From: an uncultured Bacilli bacterium
GTDB taxonomy: Bacteria; Bacillota_I; Bacilli_A; RF39; UBA660
Reading direction: 5' to 3'
Assembly (NCBI GenBank): GCA_910577505.1
Contig: CAJTLN010000003.1
Coordinates: 62,001 to 126,000 of the forward strand
Length of the DNA: 64,000 bases
In this document: positions 42,905 to 51,842 of the stretch, piece after piece
Layout: every line of letters starts with the position of its first letter
Position numbering within the stretch: the stretch's first letter is position 1
The notes under the pieces: model-generated
Database searches by the model: none
What the model was told of the DNA's origin: nothing
What the model saw: only the letters and a program-made list of their open reading frames with translations
Position numbers and translations under genes: made by a program

Positions 42905-42931
42905 CAAAAAAGAACACATTTGTGCTCTTTA
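42905..42931 (-). terminator. uppP terminator
   Basis: Minus strand AAAGAGCAC / GTGTTCTTT stem (one G-U pair), 4-nt loop, followed by TTTGG. Confidence 0.7.
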
Positions 42932-42932
42932 A

Positions 42933-43760
42933 TTATTTAAGGAATAAAAAGTAAGCTAATACTAGGATACCTAAAGCAATACGATACCAACCAAATACTT
43001 TGAAGTCATGTTTTCTAATATAATTCATTAAGAATTTAATAATTAAAATACTTACAATAAATGCAACTAAACATCCTACTCCTAAAAGTAATAGTTCTGA
43101 TGCTTGAAAAACAAAACCAACATCTAATACATATTTTACTAGTTTTAAGAATGAGGCCCCAGCCATTACTGGGATGGCTAAGAAGAAGGTAAATTCAGCA
43201 GCAACACTTCTTTCCAATCCAAGTATTAAACCTCCTATAATGGTTGAACCACTACGACTGGTTCCTGGTATTAAAGATAGAAGTTGAAATCCTCCTACAC
43301 CAAGAGCTTGCTTATATGTAATATCATTTAGTTTTTTAGTATTTCTTTTACCAAACTTTTTAGATTCAATAACAATGAATACAATACCATATACTATTAA
43401 AGCTAGTGATACGACAACACTATTATATAAATGTTCATCTAACCAGTCATCAAATAAGATACCAATAATTGCTGCTGGAATACATGCAACTAATATTTTG
43501 CCCCATAGGTTTAAAGTATTTTTTGTATCTTCTTTAGTTTTACCAAATCCCCAAGGAAAGATTGTTTTAAAATACATTATTACTACTGCTAATATTGCTC
43601 CTAGTTGAATTACTACTTCAAATAGTTTATAAAATTCTTCACTTACTCCTAAATGGATAAATTCATCTAATAGAATCATATGTCCTGTAGATGATATTGG
43701 TAACCATTCAGTTATTCCTTCTACTATACCAAAAAGTATAGCTTTTAATATTTCTAACAT
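42933..43760 (-). CDS. uppP: undecaprenyl-diphosphatase UppP (BacA)
   Basis: A 275-residue membrane enzyme that dephosphorylates undecaprenyl diphosphate for cell-wall carrier recycling. Signature 1 is 'GIVEGITEWLPISSTGHMILLDEF', and signature 2 is 'LIPGTSRSGSTIIGGLILGLERSVAAEFTFFLAIPVM' in outline. Eight helices are visible. Presence supports a peptidoglycan-walled cell. Own transcript with terminator. Confidence 0.95.
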   Translation of the reverse strand: MLEILKAILFGIVEGITEWLPISSTGHMILLDEFIHLGVSEEFYKLFEVVIQLGAILAVVIMYFKTIFPWGFGKTKEDTKNTLNLWGKILVACIPAAIIGILFDDWLDEHLYNSVVVSLALIVYGIVFIVIESKKFGKRNTKKLNDITYKQALGVGGFQLLSLIPGTSRSGSTIIGGLILGLERSVAAEFTFFLAIPVMAGASFLKLVKYVLDVGFVFQASELLLLGVGCLVAFIVSILIIKFLMNYIRKHDFKVFGWYRIALGILVLAYFLFLK

Positions 43761-43839
43761 TTTATCACACTCCTTAAAGATTATAGCATAATATACTTTT
43801 TTATTACTGATTTTTAAAAATTTTATTTTATTTTTACAA

Positions 43840-43872
43840 AAAAAGAAGTAAATCTTAAAACGATTTACTTAG
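43840..43872 (-). terminator. terminator after the 400-codon gene
   Basis: Minus strand AAGTAAATC / GATTTACTT stem followed by CTTTTTTT. It overlaps the end of the gene and is nearly the same hairpin as after copZ. Confidence 0.75.
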
Positions 43873-45057
43873 TTTCTTTACACTTTTTATTCTAATATTT
43901 AAATATTCATCTTCAATAAATGGATCGTTTAATATTTCAATTAAATCGAATTGGTCTGCTACTCGTTCAAATATATTAAAGAGTCCTTCAGTTTTAGCTT
44001 TTTCTATTTCATCTTCTCTATCAATCACATGACTTGCCCATATTTTATCCCAATTGTATTCAGATAGTTTTCTTTTATTATATAATGTTTGGTTACTCCT
44101 TAATTCCTCTAAAACTTCAGGTGTCCATTTCTTCATAGTTTCTTTAGCATTATCTGAAAGTATTTGGTGATATCGATAGTCTAATACTTGGATGCAAGGA
44201 ACTTTAATTTCAGTAATTCCTAGTTTGGTTAACATTTCGATGAATGTTTTTAAAGCTAAGACTTGGCTTGGATGAACATTAGGATTTTCTATTCCTTTAT
44301 TTATTTTATAGAGTTTTCTTGTAATTTTTTTATTATTTACTGCATCTTTAGGATTTTGAATGGCATAAATGTAACAGACTATTTTACCATTTTCTTCTCT
44401 TAAGCCATATAAAACACTTGGTATGGTTTGAATATTTTCGTTTTGATGTTCTGAATCATATAATGCAAAAGAGATTTTTTCGCTCGTTTCACACCAACAT
44501 TCATTATATTCTTTATATGATAGAATTTGGTATCCTTCGAAATTGCCTTCACAATGACAAGATGATATGAATTCTCCTCCAATAATATAATCATCCCAAA
44601 TATTGTTTTTTAGGAAATCAATCTGACGTTCAAAAAATCCTTCAATATCAGTAAAGTCAGAAGTATTCATTCTTAATAAAAGATTTTTAAATTCATGAAT
44701 TAATACATAACGTCCACTTGTACCACGATAATATTTTTCTTTTAAATCCAAAATAGTATTTATAAGTTCTGTTAATAGCTCAAAGAATCTAACAGGATTT
44801 TTTACATAAATAGTTGGAGCATTTTCGTCTTGTTGATTGTAGTATTTTAGTTTTTCTATATCTTTATCAGTTATATCTGGTACTATATATCCCTCTTTAG
44901 TAAAAGGATTATCTCTTACATATTCAAAAAGTTTAAAGGCGCTTTCGGGGAAAATGATATTTATTCTAGGAGTTTTACTTTCATTTTTTAATTCTGATGG
45001 TAAACTATAAACAAATAATTCTATAGTTTCTTTGTAATCAATATATTCTTTAGCCAT
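43855..45057 (-). CDS. hypothetical protein (400 aa)
   Basis: A 400-residue soluble protein with no domain that I recognise. It is acidic, with mixed alpha/beta pattern. Notable segments: 'SSCHCEGNFEGYQILSYKEYNECWCE' (four Cys within 26 residues) and 'SVLYGLREENGKIVCYIYAIQNPKDA'. The C-terminus holds long helices. It has its own terminator and a plain AGGGGAGATT ribosome site. Some gut Firmicutes carry long orphan proteins of this type. Confidence 0.55.
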   Translation of the reverse strand: MAKEYIDYKETIELFVYSLPSELKNESKTPRINIIFPESAFKLFEYVRDNPFTKEGYIVPDITDKDIEKLKYYNQQDENAPTIYVKNPVRFFELLTELINTILDLKEKYYRGTSGRYVLIHEFKNLLLRMNTSDFTDIEGFFERQIDFLKNNIWDDYIIGGEFISSCHCEGNFEGYQILSYKEYNECWCETSEKISFALYDSEHQNENIQTIPSVLYGLREENGKIVCYIYAIQNPKDAVNNKKITRKLYKINKGIENPNVHPSQVLALKTFIEMLTKLGITEIKVPCIQVLDYRYHQILSDNAKETMKKWTPEVLEELRSNQTLYNKRKLSEYNWDKIWASHVIDREDEIEKAKTEGLFNIFERVADQFDLIEILNDPFIEDEYLNIRIKSVKKLSKSF

Positions 45058-45147
45058 AGTAATCTCCCCTTTTTCGTAAGGATTATTTTAACATATAAGT
45101 TTATTTTTTTAAAATTCATATCAACACAAAAAACGATTTTTCAATTT

Positions 45148-47013
45148 TTAATTAAAATTTTCTAATAATTTTAAGATTTCTGTTAAAGTTTTTTCATTTT
45201 TTGATTTGTTGTATGAATTTAGATAATCAATTAAAAGATAAATATTTAGTCTTTCTTCTAAGTATGGTATACTTTTTAATTCTTCATAATTAGATATAAA
45301 TAAATTCATCAAGTCTTGATAGTCATTTTCAATTGTTAACATATCTGTTTTCATACTAGCCCATTTCCATGGTTCTTTATTATATCTATAAAATATTTTA
45401 AAATCATAATCTATTGGTGCAACTATATATCTTTCAAAGTCAATTAACTTTAATTTCCCATTGTTATAAAGAAAATTATCAAAATGTAAATCATTATGTA
45501 TTAAACCATATTTATTATTCTCAAAATATATATCACATAAATCTACTAATTTATTTAAAGTACTATTTTTTATATTAGTGTCATTTATTAACTTTGATAA
45601 TGATTCTTTTATATATTTTTTGAAATCAGTTGGTTTTACTTTATCATTATGAATACTTTTTAAAATTTCTATTATTTTTATTACTATATTTTTTTGTTCT
45701 TCTTTTGATAGTTTATACCATATTTCATATAGAGTATTACCTTCTATTCGTTCTATTATTTCATAGTAGTATGGAATAATTTTTTTTGTAGTATCCTCTA
45801 TATATAGTTTGGGGAAGTAGTCTGATGAATGACTGAAATAAAAATCTATTTCATTTTTAAATCTTCGCTCATTTTTTTCATTAGTACATATTCTTACTAT
45901 ATAATCTCCTACTTCATATATGGTGTTTGTGAATCCAGCGTTTATTTTTTTATATTCTTGATTTTGTAAAATATCATTATTTTTTATAATTGTTTCAATG
46001 ATAGTTGTGTCCTCAGTTTGAGGATTAGCTATATTATTTATTATTGTATACATCGGTTCAATTAAATTTAAGTATCTTTCAATTTCATCAATTGTTTTTG
46101 ATACTTCTTTTTCAGCTAGAAGCATTTCTTCTGGATCGTTCGATTTCATTCCAAGACTTCTTTTTAGGTTGTATTCTAACCAACCAAAGCGTCCGACAAG
46201 ATTGCCACATATCGTGCAAAAACTATCTTCTTCAAGATTATTTGCTTTAGCATATTCTTCAATTACAGCCTTAAATTTATTTTCGTCAAAGTTATCACTT
46301 AGGAAACCAGACCAACATAAAGCATCTTCAATAAGCTCACGATAAGGATTTGCCATTTTTGCAGATTCCCAATCAATAATTATTGGATTATCATTTAACC
46401 ACATAACATTTTTAGGGTCCATATCACGATGACATATTGTCTCTATTTTATTGCTTTCATTAAATCTTTCAACGCTTCTTTTTAAAATACTATAATATTT
46501 ATGATAATTTTTTAAATATAAATCTTTATAAGACATTTTATTAAAGTTATCATTCTTAATATATTTTTCCCAATCAACATAAAAGTGGTCTTCTCTTATA
46601 TCTTGTTTAAGATTAATACTTTTGTAGTCTAAGTTATGAACGGAAGATAAAATAGACCCAATTTTACGACAATGTTCAATAGTTATTTCTTCGTCAGACA
46701 AAGTATGCCCATCAATAAAATCAAAGACCATATAATAATTGTTTTTATATTCTACAACATAACTATCATTTATTTTTAAAGCGTTTGCAACTGTTATTCC
46801 ATTATCTGATGCTAAGTTAGAAATGGTTTCAGATGCTACAAAATTATTAAGAGCTTCTTTTCTTTTCATAACTTCATGGTTTAATACTTTAATGGCATAA
46901 GTTTTATTTTCTATTTCTACTTTATACATTTTATGCATTAAACCGCCTGTAAGCTTAGTAATATTTTTCACCTTGCCAAGATTAAAATATTTACAAAATT
47001 CTTCTATATTCAT
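45148..47013 (-). CDS. tandem aminoglycoside/choline-kinase-like phosphotransferase
   Basis: A 621-residue protein with two APH-fold kinase domains in one chain. Domain 1 (~1-300): catalytic 'ETICHRDMDPKNVMW' and metal-binding 'PIIIDWESAKMANPYREL'. Domain 2 (~325-621): 'YGLIHNDLHFDNFLY' and 'LKLIDFERYIVAPIDYD'. Both domains keep the Brenner loop (HxDxxxxN) and the IDWE/IDFE acidic site. Substrates of such kinases include aminoglycosides, choline, sugars or protein. Start at 47013, with AAGGAAGTG as ribosome site. It is next to rsgA (5 bp). Confidence 0.82.
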   Translation of the reverse strand: MNIEEFCKYFNLGKVKNITKLTGGLMHKMYKVEIENKTYAIKVLNHEVMKRKEALNNFVASETISNLASDNGITVANALKINDSYVVEYKNNYYMVFDFIDGHTLSDEEITIEHCRKIGSILSSVHNLDYKSINLKQDIREDHFYVDWEKYIKNDNFNKMSYKDLYLKNYHKYYSILKRSVERFNESNKIETICHRDMDPKNVMWLNDNPIIIDWESAKMANPYRELIEDALCWSGFLSDNFDENKFKAVIEEYAKANNLEEDSFCTICGNLVGRFGWLEYNLKRSLGMKSNDPEEMLLAEKEVSKTIDEIERYLNLIEPMYTIINNIANPQTEDTTIIETIIKNNDILQNQEYKKINAGFTNTIYEVGDYIVRICTNEKNERRFKNEIDFYFSHSSDYFPKLYIEDTTKKIIPYYYEIIERIEGNTLYEIWYKLSKEEQKNIVIKIIEILKSIHNDKVKPTDFKKYIKESLSKLINDTNIKNSTLNKLVDLCDIYFENNKYGLIHNDLHFDNFLYNNGKLKLIDFERYIVAPIDYDFKIFYRYNKEPWKWASMKTDMLTIENDYQDLMNLFISNYEELKSIPYLEERLNIYLLIDYLNSYNKSKNEKTLTEILKLLENFN

Positions 47014-47018
47014 TATTA

Positions 47019-48008
47019 TCACTTCCTTTTTATTTCATTTATTATTTTTAGATAACTTTCATATCTTTCTTTTGTTATTATACCATTTTCTACTTGTTTC
47101 TTTATCATACAACTATTTAATGGTTCAGTGTTATGGAGGCAATCTTTATACTTACATAGGTTATTGTAAGGTAAAAATTCTTCAAAATAATGTTTTATAT
47201 CTTCTTTGTTAAAATTAGATAAATCTAAACTTCTAATACCTGGGGTATCAATAATGCTTGAATTAGCATTCCACTTATAGTATGTAGATGTTGTTGTAGT
47301 ATGGCATCCTCTTTTATATTTATCTCCTACTTTTCCAATTTTTATGTCATCTGAATTCATAATAGCATTAGTTATGGATGATTTACCTACTCCACTATGA
47401 CCAACTAATATAGCTTGTTTAGATTCTAAAATATTTTCTAATTCTTTAATTCCTTTACCTGTATAAGCAGATGTTTTTATAACTTTTATTCCTAAGTCCT
47501 CATAAAGTTTAAGTAATTTTTTTTCTTTAGTTGTAAGTAATTCACATTTATTTATACAAATAATAAATGGAATATTACTATTTTTTAGAAGAATCATATA
47601 ACGATCTATAAATTTTGGGTGAAGAGGTGGTTCACTTGCTGATACTACTATTACTGCAATATCGATATTGGCTGCTATTATTTTTTTAGTACCTATGTCA
47701 TTTATTTTAGTGCTATCATATTTTTCACGACTCAATGTATTTTTTCGTTTTATAACACTTACTATTTCTTTGTTTTTTAATATAACATAATCGCCTGGAT
47801 AGATAACTTTGTTTATAATACCTTTAATATTTTTAGATAATTTTACTTCTATTTTAGAACCACTATATAAAGCGATGGCACTATTATAATTAGTTTCTAT
47901 GATAGTGGCAAAGTCTTCATCTGCTTCAACTAGATTTATGGTTGTTGTTTTTTCTTTTCTTTCTTTTTTTATATTTTCATATCTTTTTTTGTGAGTTATT
48001 TTAATCAC
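47019..48008 (-). CDS. rsgA: ribosome small-subunit-dependent GTPase RsgA
   Basis: A 329-residue circularly permuted GTPase that acts in late 30S assembly. Order: N-terminal OB-fold region ('SKIEVKLSKNIKGIINKVIYPGDYVILKNK'), G4 'ICINKCELL', G1 'LVGHSGVGKSSITNAIM', 'RGCHTTTTST' switch region, G3 'SIIDTPGIRSLDLSNF', then the zinc knuckle 'CKYKDCLHNTEPLNSC'. All key residues are present. Length is slightly above average. Confidence 0.93.
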   Translation of the reverse strand: MIKITHKKRYENIKKERKEKTTTINLVEADEDFATIIETNYNSAIALYSGSKIEVKLSKNIKGIINKVIYPGDYVILKNKEIVSVIKRKNTLSREKYDSTKINDIGTKKIIAANIDIAVIVVSASEPPLHPKFIDRYMILLKNSNIPFIICINKCELLTTKEKKLLKLYEDLGIKVIKTSAYTGKGIKELENILESKQAILVGHSGVGKSSITNAIMNSDDIKIGKVGDKYKRGCHTTTTSTYYKWNANSSIIDTPGIRSLDLSNFNKEDIKHYFEEFLPYNNLCKYKDCLHNTEPLNSCMIKKQVENGIITKERYESYLKIINEIKRK

Positions 48009-48035
48009 CTATTCCTTCTTTTTATTTTCAAGTTC

Positions 48036-48067
48036 AAAAAAATAAGAACTTACTTTATAGTAAGTTC
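48036..48067 (-). terminator. terminator of the metallopeptidase operon
   Basis: Minus strand GAACTTAC / GTAAGTTC, 8-bp stem with a 6-nt loop, then TTATTTTTTT. It lies 33 bp after the stop of the 20-codon ORF, so that ORF is the last gene of the zincin operon. Confidence 0.8.
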
Positions 48068-48099
48068 CACAAAAAGATATAATCTAGTTAATTTAAAGA

Positions 48100-48162
48100 T
48101 TATAAAAGAGATGTGATTAACTCACTATAAAGATTTCTTTCATTTACATTGTTATTTTTCAT
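48100..48162 (-). CDS. 20-residue micro-ORF at the end of the metallopeptidase operon
   Basis: ATG at 48162 is preceded by AAAGGAGAG at ideal spacing (one of the best ribosome sites in the window). The predicted peptide MKNNNVNERNLYSELITSLL is polar at its N-terminus and amphipathic at its end, without a signal peptide or Cys. It sits 57 bp after the last peptidase gene and before the operon terminator. It could be a signalling or bacteriocin-like peptide, a substrate or ligand of the peptidases, or a small regulatory ORF. No family known. Confidence 0.5.
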   Translation of the reverse strand: MKNNNVNERNLYSELITSLL

Positions 48163-48219
48163 ATTAATCACTCTCCTTTCAATATGTAAATAATATTATA
48201 TATATTTATATTTGTCAAA

Positions 48220-49146
48220 TTAATGACAGAAATATTTTAAAAGTTTTTTGTCTTCGAAACAAGAATCGAAAGTTATTTCAAATTCATCAAGAAGTTCTTC
48301 AAGCGCTAGATTACCATCAAAGATGTTTTGAATACAGCGTAAAATGTATTTCCTTAAAGCTGGTGTTCCATTTATGTATTCAATTAATAAACGATAGGCT
48401 TTTGAAATAGATGTGGCATATGTAGTATGGCTTAGTATTTCATCTTCTGTTATATCTATGTCACCTGTTCTTACAAAATCTAAAACATTTAAATCATTAA
48501 CCAGTTCTGAAAAACGAAGTGTATCATTTATTTTTATTAAAGTAGAAGAACCTGATTCATAAATATTTAGTAGTTCTAAAAAAATAGGTAGTACTTCACT
48601 ATTACAAAGCTCACGAATAGAGCCTTTTCTGTCTAATGTTTGTGTATGAGTAAGTTCATGAACATATGAGCTTTCAGTTATCTCAGAAATGTTCTTTTGA
48701 AGACGGATTTCTTTAAAAGAAACTTTCATATGTTCTAAGTAATAATCGTCATCTATATAAGCAACATTTTCAACAACCATACATCCTGTTCCATTAAGTG
48801 CAGTAAAAGATATTGGCAAATGGTATGGAGAAATGCAAATACCTGTTGCATTATTTATTTTTAAACAAGTATCTATATTCCTCATTTTTCTTAATAGTTT
48901 AAGATCTAAATCAAATAATAAATTTTTATAAGGTATTTTATGTAATTTGAATTTTCCATCCATAAATCGTCTGGCATTTGCTTTTATTTCTTTAGAACTT
49001 TTAGAGTAAACTTTAGGATGTTCAAGGTTAGTCCAAGAGTCTGATATTTCATTGCATGTATCAATTACTTTTTTACTTGGTTCCAGATTAGTAGTTGGAA
49101 GTTCATAACGATGAATTTTTGCTTCTATAGTTTTTCCTATTATCAT
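48220..49146 (-). CDS. predicted zincin metallopeptidase paralogue 1 (HELTH)
   Basis: A 308-residue soluble protein. Zinc motif 'YVHELTHTQ' at ~161-169 (HExxH at 163-167) is followed by a conserved 'CNSEVLPIF' whose Glu184 could be the third ligand. The C-terminus has the family tail '...FDSCFEDKKLLKYFCH'. It is the most divergent and last of four tandem copies, with extra residues around 85-125 ('CLKINNATGICISPYHLPIS'). No signal peptide; probably cytosolic. Activity is inferred from the motif. Confidence 0.65.
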   Translation of the reverse strand: MIIGKTIEAKIHRYELPTTNLEPSKKVIDTCNEISDSWTNLEHPKVYSKSSKEIKANARRFMDGKFKLHKIPYKNLLFDLDLKLLRKMRNIDTCLKINNATGICISPYHLPISFTALNGTGCMVVENVAYIDDDYYLEHMKVSFKEIRLQKNISEITESSYVHELTHTQTLDRKGSIRELCNSEVLPIFLELLNIYESGSSTLIKINDTLRFSELVNDLNVLDFVRTGDIDITEDEILSHTTYATSISKAYRLLIEYINGTPALRKYILRCIQNIFDGNLALEELLDEFEITFDSCFEDKKLLKYFCH

Positions 49147-49156
49147 GATTTCACCT

Positions 49157-50029
49157 CTATCTATTAAAATATTTCAGCAATCTTTTTTCTTCTTGACTAC
49201 TTTCTAAAGTAACTTCATATTTAGAGAGCATTTCTTCTAAAGTTAGGTATCCATCAAATATACATTGAATATCATCTAATATTTCATTTTTTATATTTTC
49301 ATTTGCATAGTAAAAAGTTATGAATAAATTATAGGCTTTTAAAATAGAGATAGCATATTTTGAATCTTCTAGAAGTTCATCTTTTTCTTTGGTTGAAGAA
49401 TTGTTTTTGTATTCAATTAAATCTTCCAAAATAAGATTTAATTCACTAATGCGCCTAGAATCGAATAAACGTAATAGTCTTTCTCCTTTGTCTATTTCCA
49501 TGTAATGGAATGTTTCAGCAAACATACTTAAAATTTCTGCATTATAGTATTCTTTAATACTGCCTTTAACGCTATCTAGTTGAGTATGTGTTATTTCGTG
49601 AACATATGTAGCTGATGTACATTCAGTCGTTGTTTTACTTAGCTCTATTCCTCTAAATAATACTTTAGGTCTTGAAGAATTGGTTAGTTCTTCGATTACT
49701 GCTCCATCAAAAATAAGAGCATCTTCTTCAGTTTCGAATAAAGGCAAATCATAGGGATGCTTCTTAAAAATTAAGGGAATCTTTTTACCTAATAAGCTTG
49801 GATAACAAAGATATGGAACTTTGTGTAACTTGAAATAATAATCTAGAAATCTTTTTGAATCAATTAAAGCCTCATCTAAAGTCATTCTATGTACACCATA
49901 TTCAGTAGTTGCGATTTCTAAATTTAGAAGTTTTTCTCCGAGTTCCATCAACTGTTCATCAGGAGTAAATATTTTAGGGTTTGGTGTATATCCTCTTCTT
50001 GCTATTTCTATGTATTTATTGAATTCCAT
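49157..50029 (-). CDS. predicted zincin metallopeptidase paralogue 2 (HEITH)
   Basis: A 290-residue protein; HExxH as 'YVHEITHTQLDSVKGSIKEYYNAE', with His144, Glu145, His148 and a candidate third ligand Glu165. The N-terminus 'IARRGYTPNPKIFTPDEQL' and 'FLDYYFKLHKVPY' (~61-73) are shared with the other copies. The tail is 'LESSQEEKRLLKYFNR'. It lies 10 bp upstream of paralogue 1 with GAGGTGGGC as ribosome site. Confidence 0.68.
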   Translation of the reverse strand: MEFNKYIEIARRGYTPNPKIFTPDEQLMELGEKLLNLEIATTEYGVHRMTLDEALIDSKRFLDYYFKLHKVPYLCYPSLLGKKIPLIFKKHPYDLPLFETEEDALIFDGAVIEELTNSSRPKVLFRGIELSKTTTECTSATYVHEITHTQLDSVKGSIKEYYNAEILSMFAETFHYMEIDKGERLLRLFDSRRISELNLILEDLIEYKNNSSTKEKDELLEDSKYAISILKAYNLFITFYYANENIKNEILDDIQCIFDGYLTLEEMLSKYEVTLESSQEEKRLLKYFNR

Positions 50030-50038
50030 TAGCCCACC

Positions 50039-50884
50039 TCATCTAGTAAAATATTTTTTTAATGTATTTTCATCTTGACTTGATTCATATGTAATATCAT
50101 ATTTAGAAAGCATTTCCTCTAAGAATAAATTACCACTGAACACTTTTTGAATATTTGTTAAAATTTCTTTCTTTATAGCATTTGATCCATAATAGTATTT
50201 TATAAATAAATTTATAGCTTTAAGTGTTGAGCAGATATACTTACTAGCTTCTAAAAGTCTATCACGCTCGTCTTTTGATTCTGTTAAAACTGTTATGATC
50301 ATATTTATAAGTTCTAATATTCTATTTGAATCGTTTAATCTTAATAAATTTTCATTAGTTGAATGCGAATATAATAATTCTAAGAAAATACTTAAAATTT
50401 CTGAATTATAATATTCACTTACAATACCTGGCATGCTATCTAATTGGGTATGTGTTATTTCGTGAACGTAAGAAACAGAAGTTTGTTCTGTATATAGAGA
50501 ACTTAAAACGATTCCTTTAAATAAGATTTGACTTATTTCATCAGCAAAAAATTCTATAACACTTCCACTAAAAACACTTTTGATTTCTTCTTCAACTATT
50601 GGTATAGAAAATGGACTTTTGGGAGTAACCTGTAATACTGATGATCCAATTTTAACTGGTACTGCTACCAAAACATTATGAAGTCTAAAGTTATTTTCTA
50701 GAAAAGTTCTTGAATTTGAAAGAGCTATTTCTTTTGATATAAGTTTTACTTTAAATTTTCTTGTTATATTGTCAAAATAGCTTATTTCATCTATGGTTTT
50801 CATTAGTTTGCTAGATGTATCAATTATTTCTGGATACTGTTTGTAACCATGTCTTATTATTTCTTCATCTTTTGTAAAGGACAT
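50039..50884 (-). CDS. predicted zincin metallopeptidase paralogue 3 (HEITH)
   Basis: A 281-residue protein. 'YVHEITHTQLDSMPGIVSEYYNSE' gives His141, Glu142, His145 and candidate ligand Glu162. 'IIRHGYKQYPEIID' and 'FLENNFRLHNV' match paralogue 2 at the same places. The tail is 'YESSQDENTLKKYFTR'. It is spaced 9 bp from paralogue 2. The middle region (~75-125), before the zinc site, differs most between copies and may confer specificity. Confidence 0.68.
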   Translation of the reverse strand: MSFTKDEEIIRHGYKQYPEIIDTSSKLMKTIDEISYFDNITRKFKVKLISKEIALSNSRTFLENNFRLHNVLVAVPVKIGSSVLQVTPKSPFSIPIVEEEIKSVFSGSVIEFFADEISQILFKGIVLSSLYTEQTSVSYVHEITHTQLDSMPGIVSEYYNSEILSIFLELLYSHSTNENLLRLNDSNRILELINMIITVLTESKDERDRLLEASKYICSTLKAINLFIKYYYGSNAIKKEILTNIQKVFSGNLFLEEMLSKYDITYESSQDENTLKKYFTR

Positions 50885-50896
50885 AAAAGTTTCCTT

Positions 50897-51760
50897 CTAT
50901 CTATTTAGATATTTCCTTAATGATTTAATATCTTGACTATTTTCATAACTAATATCTAATTTTTTTAACTCATCTTCTAAAGTTATGTCTCCATCTATAA
51001 CACTTTGTACACCACTAATTAATTCTTTTCTTATGTTTGAATTTCCAAAATAATATCTTATGAACATATTATATGCTTTTAAAGTTGATTCACAATAACA
51101 GCTACCTTCTAAAAGATAAGATTTCATTTCTTTATAGTCTGTACCACGAAACATTTCTAAATCTAGAATACAATGTGCTAGTTCAAGTAAACGATGTTCG
51201 TCATGAACTCTAAGTAAAGATTCTTGATCATTAGTGTGATATGCATGTAACAACTCATTAAATATACTAAGTACTTCTGTATTAAAATAATTTTGTATTA
51301 GGCCTCTCATGTTATTTAATTGAGTGTGAGTTATTTCATGAGTATATGATAATGAAGTTAATTTTGTAGCTCTTTTCGGTAATTCAATATGACGATATGT
51401 TATTTTTGGTCCATCATCAAAAGTTATAAATTCTCTTAAGCAACCATAGAAATCGCTTTCATCTTTTATTCTTTTTATAGGCAATCTAAATGGATCTGCA
51501 TCACCTGCTATTTGTAATTTAATAAAGAAATTTTCTTCATAAAATTCAAAAGGGACATAATGCAAATCATATATTGAATTTAAAAAATCACGACTACTTT
51601 TTAAAACTTTTCTAAATCTTTCTCTAGGTAATTCAATAATATTATTTTCTATTTCATTTATAAGTATAGCTATATCTACTAACTCTTCTGATGGAACTAG
51701 AATTTGAGGGTTAGGGTTACATCCACGAAGTTCAATTTCTTCAGTTATGTTTGCTAGCAT
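50897..51760 (-). CDS. predicted zincin metallopeptidase paralogue 4 (HEITH), first of operon
   Basis: A 287-residue protein with 'YTHEITHTQLNNMRGLIQNYFNTEVLSIF' in outline: HExxH at ~141-145 and candidate ligand Glu162. 'EELVDIAILINEIENN' and 'FLNSIYDLHYVPF' mark the shared N-terminal region; the tail is 'YENSQDIKSLRKYLNR'. The ATG at 51760 has TTGGAG at correct spacing; a GTG at 51769 overlaps that site and is less likely. First gene after the promoter at ~51790. Confidence 0.68.
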   Translation of the reverse strand: MLANITEEIELRGCNPNPQILVPSEELVDIAILINEIENNIIELPRERFRKVLKSSRDFLNSIYDLHYVPFEFYEENFFIKLQIAGDADPFRLPIKRIKDESDFYGCLREFITFDDGPKITYRHIELPKRATKLTSLSYTHEITHTQLNNMRGLIQNYFNTEVLSIFNELLHAYHTNDQESLLRVHDEHRLLELAHCILDLEMFRGTDYKEMKSYLLEGSCYCESTLKAYNMFIRYYFGNSNIRKELISGVQSVIDGDITLEDELKKLDISYENSQDIKSLRKYLNR

Positions 51761-51784
51761 AGTAATCACTCCAATTAGGTTATT

Positions 51785-51813
51785 ATTATACTTTATTTTA
51801 AGTTTATTTAAAA
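51785..51813 (-). promoter_or_regulatory. probable promoter of the metallopeptidase operon
   Basis: TATAAT on the minus strand at 51785-51790; the 17-bp-spaced -35 region (TTTTAA, 51808-51813) is poor, so an activator may be needed. It lies right after the terminator of the upstream membrane gene. Confidence 0.4.
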
Positions 51814-51842
51814 GAAAAAAAGAATTATACTTGCTAATTCTT
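51814..51842 (-). terminator. terminator after the YhhN-like gene
   Basis: Minus strand AAGAATTA / TAATTCTT, 8-bp stem, 7-nt loop, followed by TTTTTC. It overlaps the end of the gene at 51834. Confidence 0.75.

Noticed and set aside
44400..44594. Second ORF (64 codons) inside the 400-codon gene
   Set aside because: It is in another frame of the same strand inside a convincing long gene and has no ribosome site.
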